A DNA stretch of 64,000 nt from CATOSP01 sp965205385 (lineage in GTDB: Bacteria; Chloroflexota; Dehalococcoidia; Lucifugimonadales; UBA3495), in contig CBDBGS010000008.1 of assembly GCA_965205385.1 (NCBI GenBank), positions 930,001 to 994,000 of the forward strand, written 5' to 3'. Below the pieces are notes generated by a model that did not search any database, was not told where the DNA came from, and saw nothing but the letters and a program-made list of their open reading frames with translations. Every line of letters starts with the position of its first letter. Positions within the stretch are counted from its first letter, which is position 1. Below, in pieces: positions 17,561-25,731 of the stretch. A program made the translations under genes and the position numbers.

Positions 17561-18262
17561 CTAGGAACTCAGGTCCGTCGCGGCGTGCTTGATGATCTCA
17601 GTGGCCGTGTCGTAGCCGATTCTCGCCATGTTGAGAGTTAGGTGGTAAAGGCTCGGCTCATCGGGGTGGGAGTTGAAGTACTTGCGGAAGAACGCAATCC
17701 TCGCCTGGTCCAATTCTTCCACGTAGCTGCGGGACTCGTCGCGGTCGAAGTGTTCCCGGCGCATCATCACTTCCACCCGGCTATCCAGGGGCGCAAGTAG
17801 TCCTATGTGAATGACGCCTGGGGAGTCGCCTAGAATCACGTTGGCCCCGCGGCCTATGATGACCACATCGCCCTTGTTGTACAGGTCCTTCACCACGGTG
17901 GTGGTGGCGTCCATGAAAGCCTGGTCGTCAACCTTGTTGGCGGTTGCCGTGGTCTCCCCAGCCCATTCCGCGTAGGTTTCCGGGGGCAGGGTCTCGATCC
18001 CCCGGCCGAAATAGGGTTCTCCGCTAACACCCGAGACCGCCGACCTCTCCAGCATGGTCTGTATGAAGCTGCCCAACCGGTCGCGGAACCGGACCACCCG
18101 TTGTTCCTTGTCGATCAGAGCGCCGACGGGGGAACCAACCAACCGGGCGGCTTGGGTGAAGACCAAACGATCTACGAAATTGAGGCGAAGCTGTTCGGCT
18201 ACCATCTGTCCCACAGGAACAGCGCCGCTACCTATTGCGCCGTTGACGGTTATGACCGGCAT
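17561..18262 (-). CDS. Cytidylate kinase-like family protein
   Basis: A 233-residue P-loop-type nucleotide kinase. The N-terminus VITVNGAIGSGAVPVGQMVAE is the modified Walker A of the cytidylate_kin_2 group, lacking the classical Lys-Ser. GDVVIIGRGANVIL and LDSRVEVMMRREHFDRDES (lid) are also typical. Such proteins are common in Chloroflexota and Actinobacteria; their substrate is not settled. GGAGG precedes the ATG. It is followed by the hairpin at 17503. Confidence 0.84.
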   Translation of the reverse strand: MPVITVNGAIGSGAVPVGQMVAEQLRLNFVDRLVFTQAARLVGSPVGALIDKEQRVVRFRDRLGSFIQTMLERSAVSGVSGEPYFGRGIETLPPETYAEWAGETTATANKVDDQAFMDATTTVVKDLYNKGDVVIIGRGANVILGDSPGVIHIGLLAPLDSRVEVMMRREHFDRDESRSYVEELDQARIAFFRKYFNSHPDEPSLYHLTLNMARIGYDTATEIIKHAATDLSS

Positions 18263-18325
18263 AGCGACCTCCTCGTAAGAGAAGCATGGGTGGCGTTTCC
18301 ATTGGGCCGGATGAGAAACGGTGGC

Positions 18326-18907
18326 TTAAGCCGCGGCGTTTCCCATCAGCCTGGTCCGGCGGCGGGCGTACTCATCCGCCAGGAGTCCCATGGCCCGGGA
18401 ATCGTACCATTGTCCGTCCTTAAGGTGGGTTTCCCGCAGATGTCCCTCCAGGACAAATCCGATGTGCTGGCAAAGCTGGATGGCGTGTTCCGAGTATTCG
18501 GGGACGTCCACCCAGACCCGGTGCAAGCCAAGGTGGTCGTAAGCCTCGTCGAGCAGCCCGACCATGGCCATTGTCCCGTAATGGTGGTGCCACAGGTCCT
18601 TGCGCCCCACCAGTATGAACGCCTGAGCTTCCTGCAGGGGCCACTCGATCACCAGTTGGGCCTCACCAATGTGCTCGCCATCCTGGGTATAGATGGAATA
18701 TATCTTGCGGTCCTCGTGTTCGAACAACTCCTGGACCTCTTCATCAGAGGCGTTGACCAATTGATGGGGGGAGTAGCCGATGTGGACCGGAACGCCGTCG
18801 TCGTCGACGCCGTACCAGACGGCGTTAACTTCAGCGTCGTTCAACCACTGGGCGATCCTGTCGGCGTCCTGCCGGTTTGCGGGCGCTAGACTGACTTGTG
18901 GTAACAT
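18326..18907 (-). CDS. GNAT-family N-acetyltransferase (RimJ/RimL-like)
   Basis: A 193-residue acetyltransferase. GTMAMVGLLDEAYDHLGLHRV and YSEHAIQLCQHIGFVLEGHLRE match the acetyl-CoA-binding and C-terminal strands of RimJ/RimL-type GNATs, with GRKDLWHHHYG in place of the canonical GxGxxG lead-in. GGAGGG lies upstream of the ATG. It is 63 bp upstream of the cytidylate kinase-like gene on the same strand and may share its transcript. Acceptor unknown. Confidence 0.86.
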   Translation of the reverse strand: MLPQVSLAPANRQDADRIAQWLNDAEVNAVWYGVDDDGVPVHIGYSPHQLVNASDEEVQELFEHEDRKIYSIYTQDGEHIGEAQLVIEWPLQEAQAFILVGRKDLWHHHYGTMAMVGLLDEAYDHLGLHRVWVDVPEYSEHAIQLCQHIGFVLEGHLRETHLKDGQWYDSRAMGLLADEYARRRTRLMGNAAA

Positions 18908-19195
18908 TCTGACCCTCCAGCTACGTCTGCTGGTCTGCCGGGTTAAGTATTATAGTATTTGGAATTGAGATTATCAGCATTTTAGCAACGGAATATTCCA
19001 AAATCAATCGGGAATTTCGGAATTGCGATGGTATCGTCAGAATGGCTACCATTCGTTACATATATCGTAATAACTTGAGGACACAATGGAGTAAACTATG
19101 TACAATCGGCAATTAATGAACTTAGGTATCATTCGCACCCCTTGAGGTCACGTCCGGATAGGCGGACCTCATTGGCCGAACAATAACGCGAGGGC
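18908..19195. other. AT-rich intergenic region, no gene
   Basis: About 290 bp that is visibly richer in A and T than its surroundings. A TATAAT hexamer on the minus strand (18949-18954) could be the -10 box of the GNAT gene, but I see no convincing -35. No coding frame is supported. Confidence 0.5.
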
Positions 19196-19199
19196 CAAA

Positions 19200-19226
19200 C
19201 AAAAGGGCGAGATTGCTATCTCGCCC
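19200..19226 (-). terminator. Intrinsic terminator of the aroF transcript
   Basis: On the minus strand GGGCGAGAT - AGCA - ATCTCGCCC (19205-19226) forms a 9-bp stem with a 4-nt loop, followed by TTTTGTTT. It lies about 50 bp past the DAHP synthase stop codon. Confidence 0.85.
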
Positions 19227-19274
19227 CTCAAGTCCATTGTTCCCGGATTGCGAAGTCCGGGCCGCGCTTCGCCT

Positions 19275-20300
19275 CTAGGAGACGTTGGCCGCGACCGGTC
19301 GGGCCGCTGCTACGCCACGAGTCTGGTCCATCAGGCTGTTGAAGTTCTCGAAGGTCAATGATTGGGGACCGTCGCACTTGGCGGTATCCGGGTTGGGATG
19401 TACCTCGATCAGCAGGCCGTGGGCCCCGGCGGCGATGGCGGCCAGGGCTACCGGGGTCACCAGGTACCAGCGTCCAGTGCTGTGACTTGGGTCGGCGACG
19501 ATCGGCAGGTGGCTCAGACGCTTTATCACTGGAATCGCCGCGACATCCAACGTGAACCGGGTGTACTGCTCGAAGCCCCGGATTCCCCGTTCGCAGAGCA
19601 TCACTTGCTCGTTGCCTCCGGCCATGACGTACTCGGCGGCCAGAAGCCACTCTTCGTATGAGGCGGCCAAGCCACGCTTGACCATTACCGGTTTCTTAGT
19701 TTCGCCCACCTCGTCCAGCAGGTTGTAGTTCTGCATGTTGCGGGCGCCAATCTGCAGGATGTCCGCGTATTGGGCGACTATGTCCACGTCCCGGGGAGAC
19801 ATCACCTCGGTGATAATTGGAAGGCCGGTCTCCTGCTTGGCCATGTCCAGGAGTTCCAGTCCCTCGATTCCCATTCCGCGGAAGCTATAAGGAGAGGTCC
19901 GGGGCTTGAAAGCGCCGCCTCTTAGAATCTTGGCTCCGGCGGCTTTCACGGCCCGGGCCGTGCTCACCATTTGTTCTTCATCCTCTACTGAGCATGGACC
20001 GGCCATGATCACCGGCTCGGGGCCGCCAATGACGACATCGCCCACGGTGACCGTGGAACTGTCCGGGTGGAATTCACGGCTTGCCAACTTGTAGGGCTTG
20101 GAGATGGGGACAACCTCCAAGACCCCCGGCAAGAGCTCCAACTCATCTTTGAGGTCCGGGGTTATGGTGCCAAGAACGCCGACTACTATGCGTTCCACTC
20201 CGTGAAATACCTGCGGTTTCAGGCCGGGGTGGCTTTCAATGCGCCGTTCAACTTGCGCCAGATGCTCTGGCGAACTGTCTTTTCCCATTACGACAATCAT
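19275..20300 (-). CDS. aroF: 3-deoxy-7-phosphoheptulonate (DAHP) synthase
   Basis: Catalyses the first step of the shikimate pathway (phosphoenolpyruvate plus erythrose 4-phosphate). The protein has 341 residues: an N-terminal ferredoxin-like regulatory domain (MIVVMGKDSSPEHLAQVER, about 1-70) and a TIM barrel with MAGPCSVEDEEQM, LRGGAFKPRTSPYSFRG, QIGARNMQNYNLL, KRGLAASYEEW and PIVADPSHSTGR. This is the Thermotoga-type class I-beta enzyme, in which the N-terminal domain mediates tyrosine feedback. AGGTGA precedes the ATG. It follows aroH by 144 bp and ends in an intrinsic terminator. Confidence 0.96.
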   Translation of the reverse strand: MIVVMGKDSSPEHLAQVERRIESHPGLKPQVFHGVERIVVGVLGTITPDLKDELELLPGVLEVVPISKPYKLASREFHPDSSTVTVGDVVIGGPEPVIMAGPCSVEDEEQMVSTARAVKAAGAKILRGGAFKPRTSPYSFRGMGIEGLELLDMAKQETGLPIITEVMSPRDVDIVAQYADILQIGARNMQNYNLLDEVGETKKPVMVKRGLAASYEEWLLAAEYVMAGGNEQVMLCERGIRGFEQYTRFTLDVAAIPVIKRLSHLPIVADPSHSTGRWYLVTPVALAAIAAGAHGLLIEVHPNPDTAKCDGPQSLTFENFNSLMDQTRGVAAARPVAANVS

Positions 20301-20444
20301 GTCTTTTTCACCTTAACTTGGTAGCATTTCCCTACCCACCGCACAAATCAAGCTAAATACCTACGGGACTCTTATATTACACAATTCCATCGGCCCAGAG
20401 GCCGTAATAGGGGAAGCGGTTAAACAGGAAATTCCGCAATTCCA

Positions 20445-20816
20445 TCAGGTTGATTCCACTCCCTGGAGGCGCAAGACGTCGGTACCCTTAAGGTAAAGGT
20501 TTACGAGGGCCTCGGGTTCTTTATCGGTATTGACCAGGATCATCACGCGGACACAGCGGAGCAAGCTGCCCGGCACCGCCACTTCGGTGGCCCCCATGAG
20601 CGCGGTGTTGGTCCAACCTGCCTGGCGCGCGGCGGCGGCGGGAAACCCGGCGTTCAGGTCCGGGGTGGTCGTGAAGTAGACAGCGGCGACGTCCCCCTCG
20701 GTGATCTGGTTGGACTCAATCAATTGCTCGAGCAACTCCCTGGTTGCTCTATGAATGGATGCCGCCGTGTTTTCATCGGCAATCGTCGCTCCTCGAATGC
20801 CGCGGCACATTAACAT
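20445..20816 (-). CDS. aroH: Chorismate mutase, AroH type
   Basis: Converts chorismate to prephenate. The 123-residue protein matches the Bacillus AroH fold: CRGIRGATIADENT at the N-terminus, TTTPDLNAGFPAAAARQAGW, a Glu in MGATEVAVPG and LLRCVRVMILVNTD, which supply the conserved Arg, Cys and Glu residues. Its ATG shares one base with the trpA stop (TAATG), so the two are translationally coupled. A branch-point enzyme for Phe/Tyr joined to trpA and aroF makes this a mixed aromatic cluster. Confidence 0.95.
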   Translation of the reverse strand: MLMCRGIRGATIADENTAASIHRATRELLEQLIESNQITEGDVAAVYFTTTPDLNAGFPAAAARQAGWTNTALMGATEVAVPGSLLRCVRVMILVNTDKEPEALVNLYLKGTDVLRLQGVEST

Positions 20817-21637
20817 TAGGTAGATTCTCCAACGGCGGCCATGGGCTTCCCGGCAAGTTCCGAAACCAGCTTGCTGGCCCTAGCTATAAGTTCATCTCTT
20901 GGCGATTCTAGCATCACCCGGACCAGCGCGCTACCCACTATGGCGGCTTCGGCTCTCTCGCAGACCCGCTCGACATGCTCCCGGTTGGAGATTCCAAACC
21001 CCACGGCCAGCGGAAGGCCTGTGTGGGCGCGCACCCGTTCCAGCAGGTCAAAACCTCTGTCGGAGACCTGTTCTCTGGTTCCAGTCACCCCCGTGAGGCT
21101 GATTAGGTAGATGAACCCGCTGGCGTCGGAACACACGGCCTCGATGCTTTCGTCGGTGCTGGTTGGGGCCAGCAGGTAGATGACGTGGATTGAGTGGCCG
21201 GAGCATTCTTTGGCCAACGGACCGACCTCAGCGTGGGGGACGTCCACCGGAATCAAGGCGTCCACTCCGGCGCTTTCCGCTTCCCTGGCGAACCTGCCCA
21301 GGCCGTAACTGTAGATGGGGTTGTAGTAGCCCATCAGGATCAGGGGAGTGTCCGGGACACGGTCACGGAGTTGTTCCACCATGCCCAGGCATTCCTGGAG
21401 GGTGACCTGTTGCCGCACGGCTTGGAAACTCGATTCTTGAATGACAGGGCCCTCAGCCAACGGGTCGCTAAAGGGTATCCCGATCTCCACGGCGTCCGCT
21501 CCCGCTTCGACCAGCGCCGGGACCAATTCCAGGGTGGCTTCACGGTCTGGGTGTCCCGCGGTTACGAATACGATGAGCCCTGGCCTGCCCTGTTGGGCGA
21601 TGGCGTCGAATGTCTCGCGTATCCGGTCCCTGTTCAT
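20816..21637 (-). CDS. trpA: Tryptophan synthase alpha subunit
   Basis: Cleaves indole-3-glycerol phosphate to indole for the beta subunit. The 273-residue TIM barrel contains GADAVEIGIPFSDPLAEGP with catalytic Glu51 and Asp58, MGYYNPIYSYG, and the phosphate loops GVTGTREQ and VGFGISNREH. trpB is not visible upstream in the window, where a CPBP protease gene stands 71 bp away instead, so the trp genes are dispersed. Overlaps aroH by one base. Confidence 0.96.
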   Translation of the reverse strand: MNRDRIRETFDAIAQQGRPGLIVFVTAGHPDREATLELVPALVEAGADAVEIGIPFSDPLAEGPVIQESSFQAVRQQVTLQECLGMVEQLRDRVPDTPLILMGYYNPIYSYGLGRFAREAESAGVDALIPVDVPHAEVGPLAKECSGHSIHVIYLLAPTSTDESIEAVCSDASGFIYLISLTGVTGTREQVSDRGFDLLERVRAHTGLPLAVGFGISNREHVERVCERAEAAIVGSALVRVMLESPRDELIARASKLVSELAGKPMAAVGEST

Positions 21638-21708
21638 CCGGTATGTCCCGATATTCCAATCGCCAATGAAATTTAGGCAAGCAGGTACGGCGGCTAGATA
21701 AGGTTATC

Positions 21709-22548
21709 TCACATGGCTGGCATTGTCCAGCCCCCGTATGAGCTGCTGGCTATGGCCAGGGCATTTTGCCCTGCGTGGGCGGCTACGCTGGGCCATAGGG
21801 AGCCGGTCAGTTGGTAGAGCCAGGCCAGCAGGAGCCCGGTGACGAATATCGGTCCCATGACGCGGGGATCTACGTGGAACAAGCTGAACACGACGGCGCT
21901 GGCGATTAGGGCCCAACCCGCGCCCAGCCGGCGCACTAGCCCCGGATAAAAGAACCCACGGAAGAATACTTCCTCGGTGAACGGCGTCCAGATGGCCAGG
22001 GCCTGAAATGTCAAGACGATCCCCGCTCCGGGGAAGAGCACATCGGAGGGGATTTCTGGAGGTTGGAGAAGGTCCAATCCCGATGACTGGACCAACGCCA
22101 CGTAGGCGACGTTCATCCCCAAACTGGCGGCTAAGGCGCCGACTGTCATCGCGGCGCAACGGACTATGGATACCGTGGGCGCTCTCAGTCCCAAGACGGA
22201 AAGAGGGGCATTGAAGGGTCTCATTCCCAGCAGCCAAACAATCGTCAGTATGGCGAATCCCATCAGATGACTGCGTTCCCAGGCGCCCACTGCGGCGGAG
22301 TGGCTCCCGGCTAACAAGACAAGCCCCTCTGAGACCAAAAACACGAAGACGAAGGAGGCAAGAATGAGGGCAGCGCCCAGCGCGACCCTGCCCTCACGCC
22401 ATGGAACATATATGGTCTGCGCCGAATCAGCCCCGTTAGCCTGGCCGGTCGGATGGCCTGCCAACTCCAGCCCGCACCGCTGGCAGAAGCGGTGCGGGCC
22501 CTCCGCCGGTTGTCCGCAGTTGCCGCAAATTTGCCGCCAGTCTCCGAT
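21709..22548 (-). CDS. CPBP intramembrane metalloprotease with N-terminal zinc ribbon
   Basis: About 279 residues. The membrane part has the CPBP motifs FTEEVFFRGFF, FSLFHVD and SVAAHAGQN (Glu-Glu, His and His/Asn metal ligands) across several helices. A conventional start (TTG at 22464) would omit an in-frame zinc ribbon, ICGNCGQ...RFCQRCGLEL, that directly precedes it. The only upstream candidates are ATC codons at 22551 and 22548, right after an in-frame TAG. GGAGG at 22560-22556 is seven bases before the second ATC, so an AUC start or a base error is likely. CPBP proteases process prenylated or exported peptides; the target here is unknown. Confidence 0.78.
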   Translation of the reverse strand: MGDWRQICGNCGQPAEGPHRFCQRCGLELAGHPTGQANGADSAQTIYVPWREGRVALGAALILASFVFVFLVSEGLVLLAGSHSAAVGAWERSHLMGFAILTIVWLLGMRPFNAPLSVLGLRAPTVSIVRCAAMTVGALAASLGMNVAYVALVQSSGLDLLQPPEIPSDVLFPGAGIVLTFQALAIWTPFTEEVFFRGFFYPGLVRRLGAGWALIASAVVFSLFHVDPRVMGPIFVTGLLLAWLYQLTGSLWPSVAAHAGQNALAIASSSYGGWTMPAM

Positions 22549-22638
22549 GATCTATCCTCCCAAGGACAGTTCGGCACTCGTGGCCGTTCCCACTTTCATT
22601 TTCTTTCTTAGTCAAGGCTTGGGCGGGGCCGCCCGGGA

Positions 22639-22993
22639 GTGACTGTTCAGACTTGATGTGACCTTCCTACTCCAAGCTCGTCATTCCGGGCTTGACCCGG
22701 AATCCAGAAACCTTTGCAACCAGCGACCTTCACCATCATTGGCATTTCTGGATTCCCGCCTGCGGAGACCTTCGCGTAACCTTCCGCGACTCCCGCGAAA
22801 GCGAGAATCCAGAGTGCGCCCAGATACGGAGGACGCCCTCACCCTAACCCCCTCCCACCGGGAGAGGGAATTATTCAAAGGTCTCCCTGCGCGGGAATGA
22901 CTGGTTGCGGCTTAGGGACACGATAAGAGGATTATCACAGAGATGACCGAAGTGAGATTCAGCCAATCCGCCTCATCGAGTCTGAACAGTCAC
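22639..22993 (+). repeat. Inverted-repeat element (MITE-like), copy 3, core orientation A
   Basis: Ends GTGACTGTTCAGACTTGATG and CATCGAGTCTGAACAGTCAC; both carry the same compensating G/C change from the usual TTAC/GTAA, so the terminal repeat is a perfect 12-bp match at its tip. Core 22765-22885 (121 bp). It lies between the CPBP gene and the second amidase pair. A plus-strand frame beginning at 22943 inside it is only an upstream extension of the next gene. Confidence 0.88.
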
Positions 22994-23083
22994 GCCCGGG
23001 ACGATTGGTTTGCGCCGCAGCTTTCCAGAGAGGATAATACCAGACACTCAGGCGCAACTACCCACAACGAGGAACGGTCATTT

Positions 23084-23287
23084 ATGGCCCAGGAACCCTC
23101 CCTCACCCGTGAAGCCTTTCTGTACCTGGCGGCGCAAGCTGGGCTGGACGTTAGCAGCCCACACATGGACGAGCTTTACCCCTATGCGGAAAACGCTCTG
23201 GCCGGGTTGCGTTCTTTGGATGCCATCGACGTGTCAGAGGCCGAACCCGATATGGCGTTTCGACCTTCGCTAGACCAGGCAACTTAA
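23084..23287 (+). CDS. Small amidase partner protein (AtzG/DUF4089-like)
   Basis: A 67-residue helical protein ending in VSEAEPDMAFRPS, very like the C-terminal ...P.P.F.P tail of AtzG/DUF4089 proteins that pair with AtzE-type amidases. It stands 54 bp before the amidase at 23342. GAGGAACGG lies upstream of the ATG at 23084; the frame is open back into the repeat element, but that part is not protein-like. Function is inferred from family resemblance and linkage. Confidence 0.76.
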   Translation: MAQEPSLTREAFLYLAAQAGLDVSSPHMDELYPYAENALAGLRSLDAIDVSEAEPDMAFRPSLDQAT

Positions 23288-23341
23288 TTCCCGGCAGTTG
23301 GCGGCCCAATTGCCGCCAGTGAGCGAGAAGGCGCAACGAAT

Positions 23342-24754
23342 ATGGAAGGAATCGAGCTCTGCTACGCCAGCGCTGGGACTCTATCCCGGCTGGTCCAAAG
23401 CAAGGAAGTCTCCCCGGTTGACATAATCGACGCTCACCTGGCCCGCATTGAGGCCACGGAGCCGATGTTGAACTCGTTCATCACCTTGCTTCCCGAGGAA
23501 GCGAGGGCCGCGGCGCGCAGGGCGGAGCGGGAGATACAGTCCGGGAATTACAAGGGACCGCTCCACGGTATTCCGGTGGCCTTGAAAGACCTGTTCAACA
23601 CCGGAGGCGTTCGCACCACCTCCGGATCGCGCATCTTCGACAACTTCATCCCCGAGCGTGACTGCACGGTCGCGGCCCGCTTCCACCAGGCTGGAGCCAT
23701 CCTGCTGGGCAAGCTGAACATGCACCAGTTTGCCTACGGTCCCACCGGCGAAAACCCTGATTACGGGCACATGCACAACCCGTGGGACCTGGACCTTATC
23801 ACCGGCGGTTCCAGCGGCGGTTCCGGGTCAGCGGCGGCGGCGGGGCAATGCACGATCACGACGGGGAGCGATACCGGGGGCTCAATCCGCATTCCAGCGG
23901 CTCTTTGCGGGATCGTCGGGCTTAAACCCACGTATGGGCTGGTGAGCCGCTATGGGTTGACACCTCTTTCCTGGTCCTTGGACCACCCCGGGCCCATGGT
24001 CCGGACGGTGGAAGACGCGGCCCTGTCCATGAACGCCATCGCGGGGTACGACCCGAAGGACGTGGCCTCGGCCAGAGTTGACATTCCCGACTACACTACC
24101 GCGCTTACCGGCGACGTAAGAGGCCTGCGCATAGGCGTCGTCAGGGAGTATTTTGAAGCTCCCCTGGACCCGGAGGTCGACCGCTCCGTTCGGGACGCGA
24201 TCGGCGTTTTGGAGTCCATGGGCGCGGTCGTAACCGAAGTGTCTTTCCCAATGTTCAACGACTCGCAGGCCATTTCCGGCGCGATCTTGATGTCCGAAGC
24301 CGCCGCGTATCACCGCGACCTGCTAGCCAGTGACGGGGAGAAGCTGTATCCGCCGGTCAGGGTGAGACTGGAGGCTGGGTTGTTCGTCAGCGCCGCTGAT
24401 TACTTGCGAGCCCAACAAGCGCGGTCTCTGTTGGACCGGGAGGCGAGTGAATTGCTGGAGCATGTGGACCTGCTTGCCGGACCCACCGAGCCGGTGACCG
24501 CCCCGCTGTTGCTTGCGGAAAGAGTTCAGGCCGGGGAACGAGAGGTCGGAACGACGGGCGCGTTGACCCAATACACTCGCCCCTACAACCTCACCGGGTT
24601 CCCAGCCATCTCGGTGCCGTGCGGCTTCTCCGAAGCGGGTCTTCCCATGGCCCTTCAACTCGCGGGCCGCCCTTTCGACGAGCTGACGGTCCTCCGGGCG
24701 GCGCACGCCTACGAGCAGGCAACCGAATGGCACAGCAGGCGTCCGCCCATCTAA
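23342..24754 (+). CDS. Amidase-signature family hydrolase (AtzE/GatA-like)
   Basis: A 470-residue amidase with Lys82 in IPVALKDLF, the GGSSGGSGS loop at 155-163 and the nucleophile Ser181 in GSDTGGSIRIP. The intact triad indicates an active enzyme. Paired with a DUF4089-like small protein, as in AtzE-AtzG (1-carboxybiuret hydrolase), it may act on a urea- or biuret-like amide, but other carboxamides are possible. A short hairpin GGCGGC...GCCGCC lies before the ATG. Downstream, 132 bp separate it from the HAD gene. Confidence 0.93.
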   Translation: MEGIELCYASAGTLSRLVQSKEVSPVDIIDAHLARIEATEPMLNSFITLLPEEARAAARRAEREIQSGNYKGPLHGIPVALKDLFNTGGVRTTSGSRIFDNFIPERDCTVAARFHQAGAILLGKLNMHQFAYGPTGENPDYGHMHNPWDLDLITGGSSGGSGSAAAAGQCTITTGSDTGGSIRIPAALCGIVGLKPTYGLVSRYGLTPLSWSLDHPGPMVRTVEDAALSMNAIAGYDPKDVASARVDIPDYTTALTGDVRGLRIGVVREYFEAPLDPEVDRSVRDAIGVLESMGAVVTEVSFPMFNDSQAISGAILMSEAAAYHRDLLASDGEKLYPPVRVRLEAGLFVSAADYLRAQQARSLLDREASELLEHVDLLAGPTEPVTAPLLLAERVQAGEREVGTTGALTQYTRPYNLTGFPAISVPCGFSEAGLPMALQLAGRPFDELTVLRAAHAYEQATEWHSRRPPI

Positions 24755-24886
24755 ATCGCGGTTGGTTGCCGGGGCAATCGGCTGGCAGAATCATAGTTGG
24801 CGATGTTGAGCGAGCCAGTTAGCCCGGTCATTTAGAGGCTAGGTTGTGATGAAGGGTCCAGGGTACTACCCGGAAGGTGGAGCGAT

Positions 24887-25660
24887 TTGTCCGAACTGAA
24901 AGCGGTTACATTCGACCTATGGCAGACGCTTCTCCTGGACAACCGGGAATTGGGCCGCGCGCGCACGCTGGTGCGGTTGGAGGGGGCACAGAGCGTTTTG
25001 GCGCGACTGGGTATGGATTTCGACCTGGAGACCATCCGCCTGGGTTACCGCGCCTGCTACCGGGAGTGCCAGAGAGTACGGGAGGAGCACCGGGACCTCA
25101 GCTTCCGCCAGCAGGTTGAGTTCTTTATAGACCAGATTGAAGACGGTCTTTTGAGTAGGCTAGACGCGGAGGCGGTAGACGAGATCGAAGGTATCTATTC
25201 CGATTCTTTCTTCGTACACCCTCCCTTGCCCCACCGGGACGCTGTGGCAGTGTTGCGCGACGTGAAGGCAATGGGTCTGAGCGTCGGCCTGATCTCCAAC
25301 ACAGGGATGACTCCAGGTGTGGCGTTCCGGCGGTTCCTGGAGGAGAAGGGAATGCTTGGCTACTTCGACACCCTCACGTTTTCCGATGAAGTCCTGCTTT
25401 CCAAGCCTTCGGATGAAATATTCCTCATGACCTTGCGGGCCATGGGAGCCACCCCGGAGCAGGGTATCCATGTGGGAGATCACGTCAAAAACGACGTGGT
25501 AGGCGCAAACCGATGCGGTCTGAAGACCGTATGGATAACGGGGTTCTATGAGAACGAGGACCCGGCCAATCCGGAGACGCGACCTGACGAAACGGTGGAC
25601 CAATTGGCACACGTGGTCCCGGCCATCGCAAAGCTGACCGGCAGCGCACGCGCTGACTGA
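24887..25660 (+). CDS. HAD-superfamily hydrolase
   Basis: A 257-residue haloacid-dehalogenase-fold protein. Motif I is FDLWQTLLLD, with Trp in place of the second Asp of DxD. Motif II is LISNTGMT, motif III Lys is in LLSKPSDEIF, and motif IV is HVGDHVKNDVVGA. The missing motif I Asp is shared with a subgroup of HAD proteins (FDxWxTL) and argues against a classical phosphatase. TTG start follows GGAAGGTGGAG. It precedes the trehalose-phosphate synthase gene by 71 bp on the same strand. Confidence 0.86.
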   Translation: MSELKAVTFDLWQTLLLDNRELGRARTLVRLEGAQSVLARLGMDFDLETIRLGYRACYRECQRVREEHRDLSFRQQVEFFIDQIEDGLLSRLDAEAVDEIEGIYSDSFFVHPPLPHRDAVAVLRDVKAMGLSVGLISNTGMTPGVAFRRFLEEKGMLGYFDTLTFSDEVLLSKPSDEIFLMTLRAMGATPEQGIHVGDHVKNDVVGANRCGLKTVWITGFYENEDPANPETRPDETVDQLAHVVPAIAKLTGSARAD

Positions 25661-25731
25661 TTGTCCGCCGGCAGCCAGGCTCCCTTTCTCTACCTTAATC
25701 TGGTCCTTCCCCGGCCCGTGATCGATCCCGA

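Noticed and set aside
22943..23083. Upstream extension of the second small amidase partner into repeat copy 3
   Set aside because: The extension translates repeat sequence; a ribosome binding site and family-like start support 23084.
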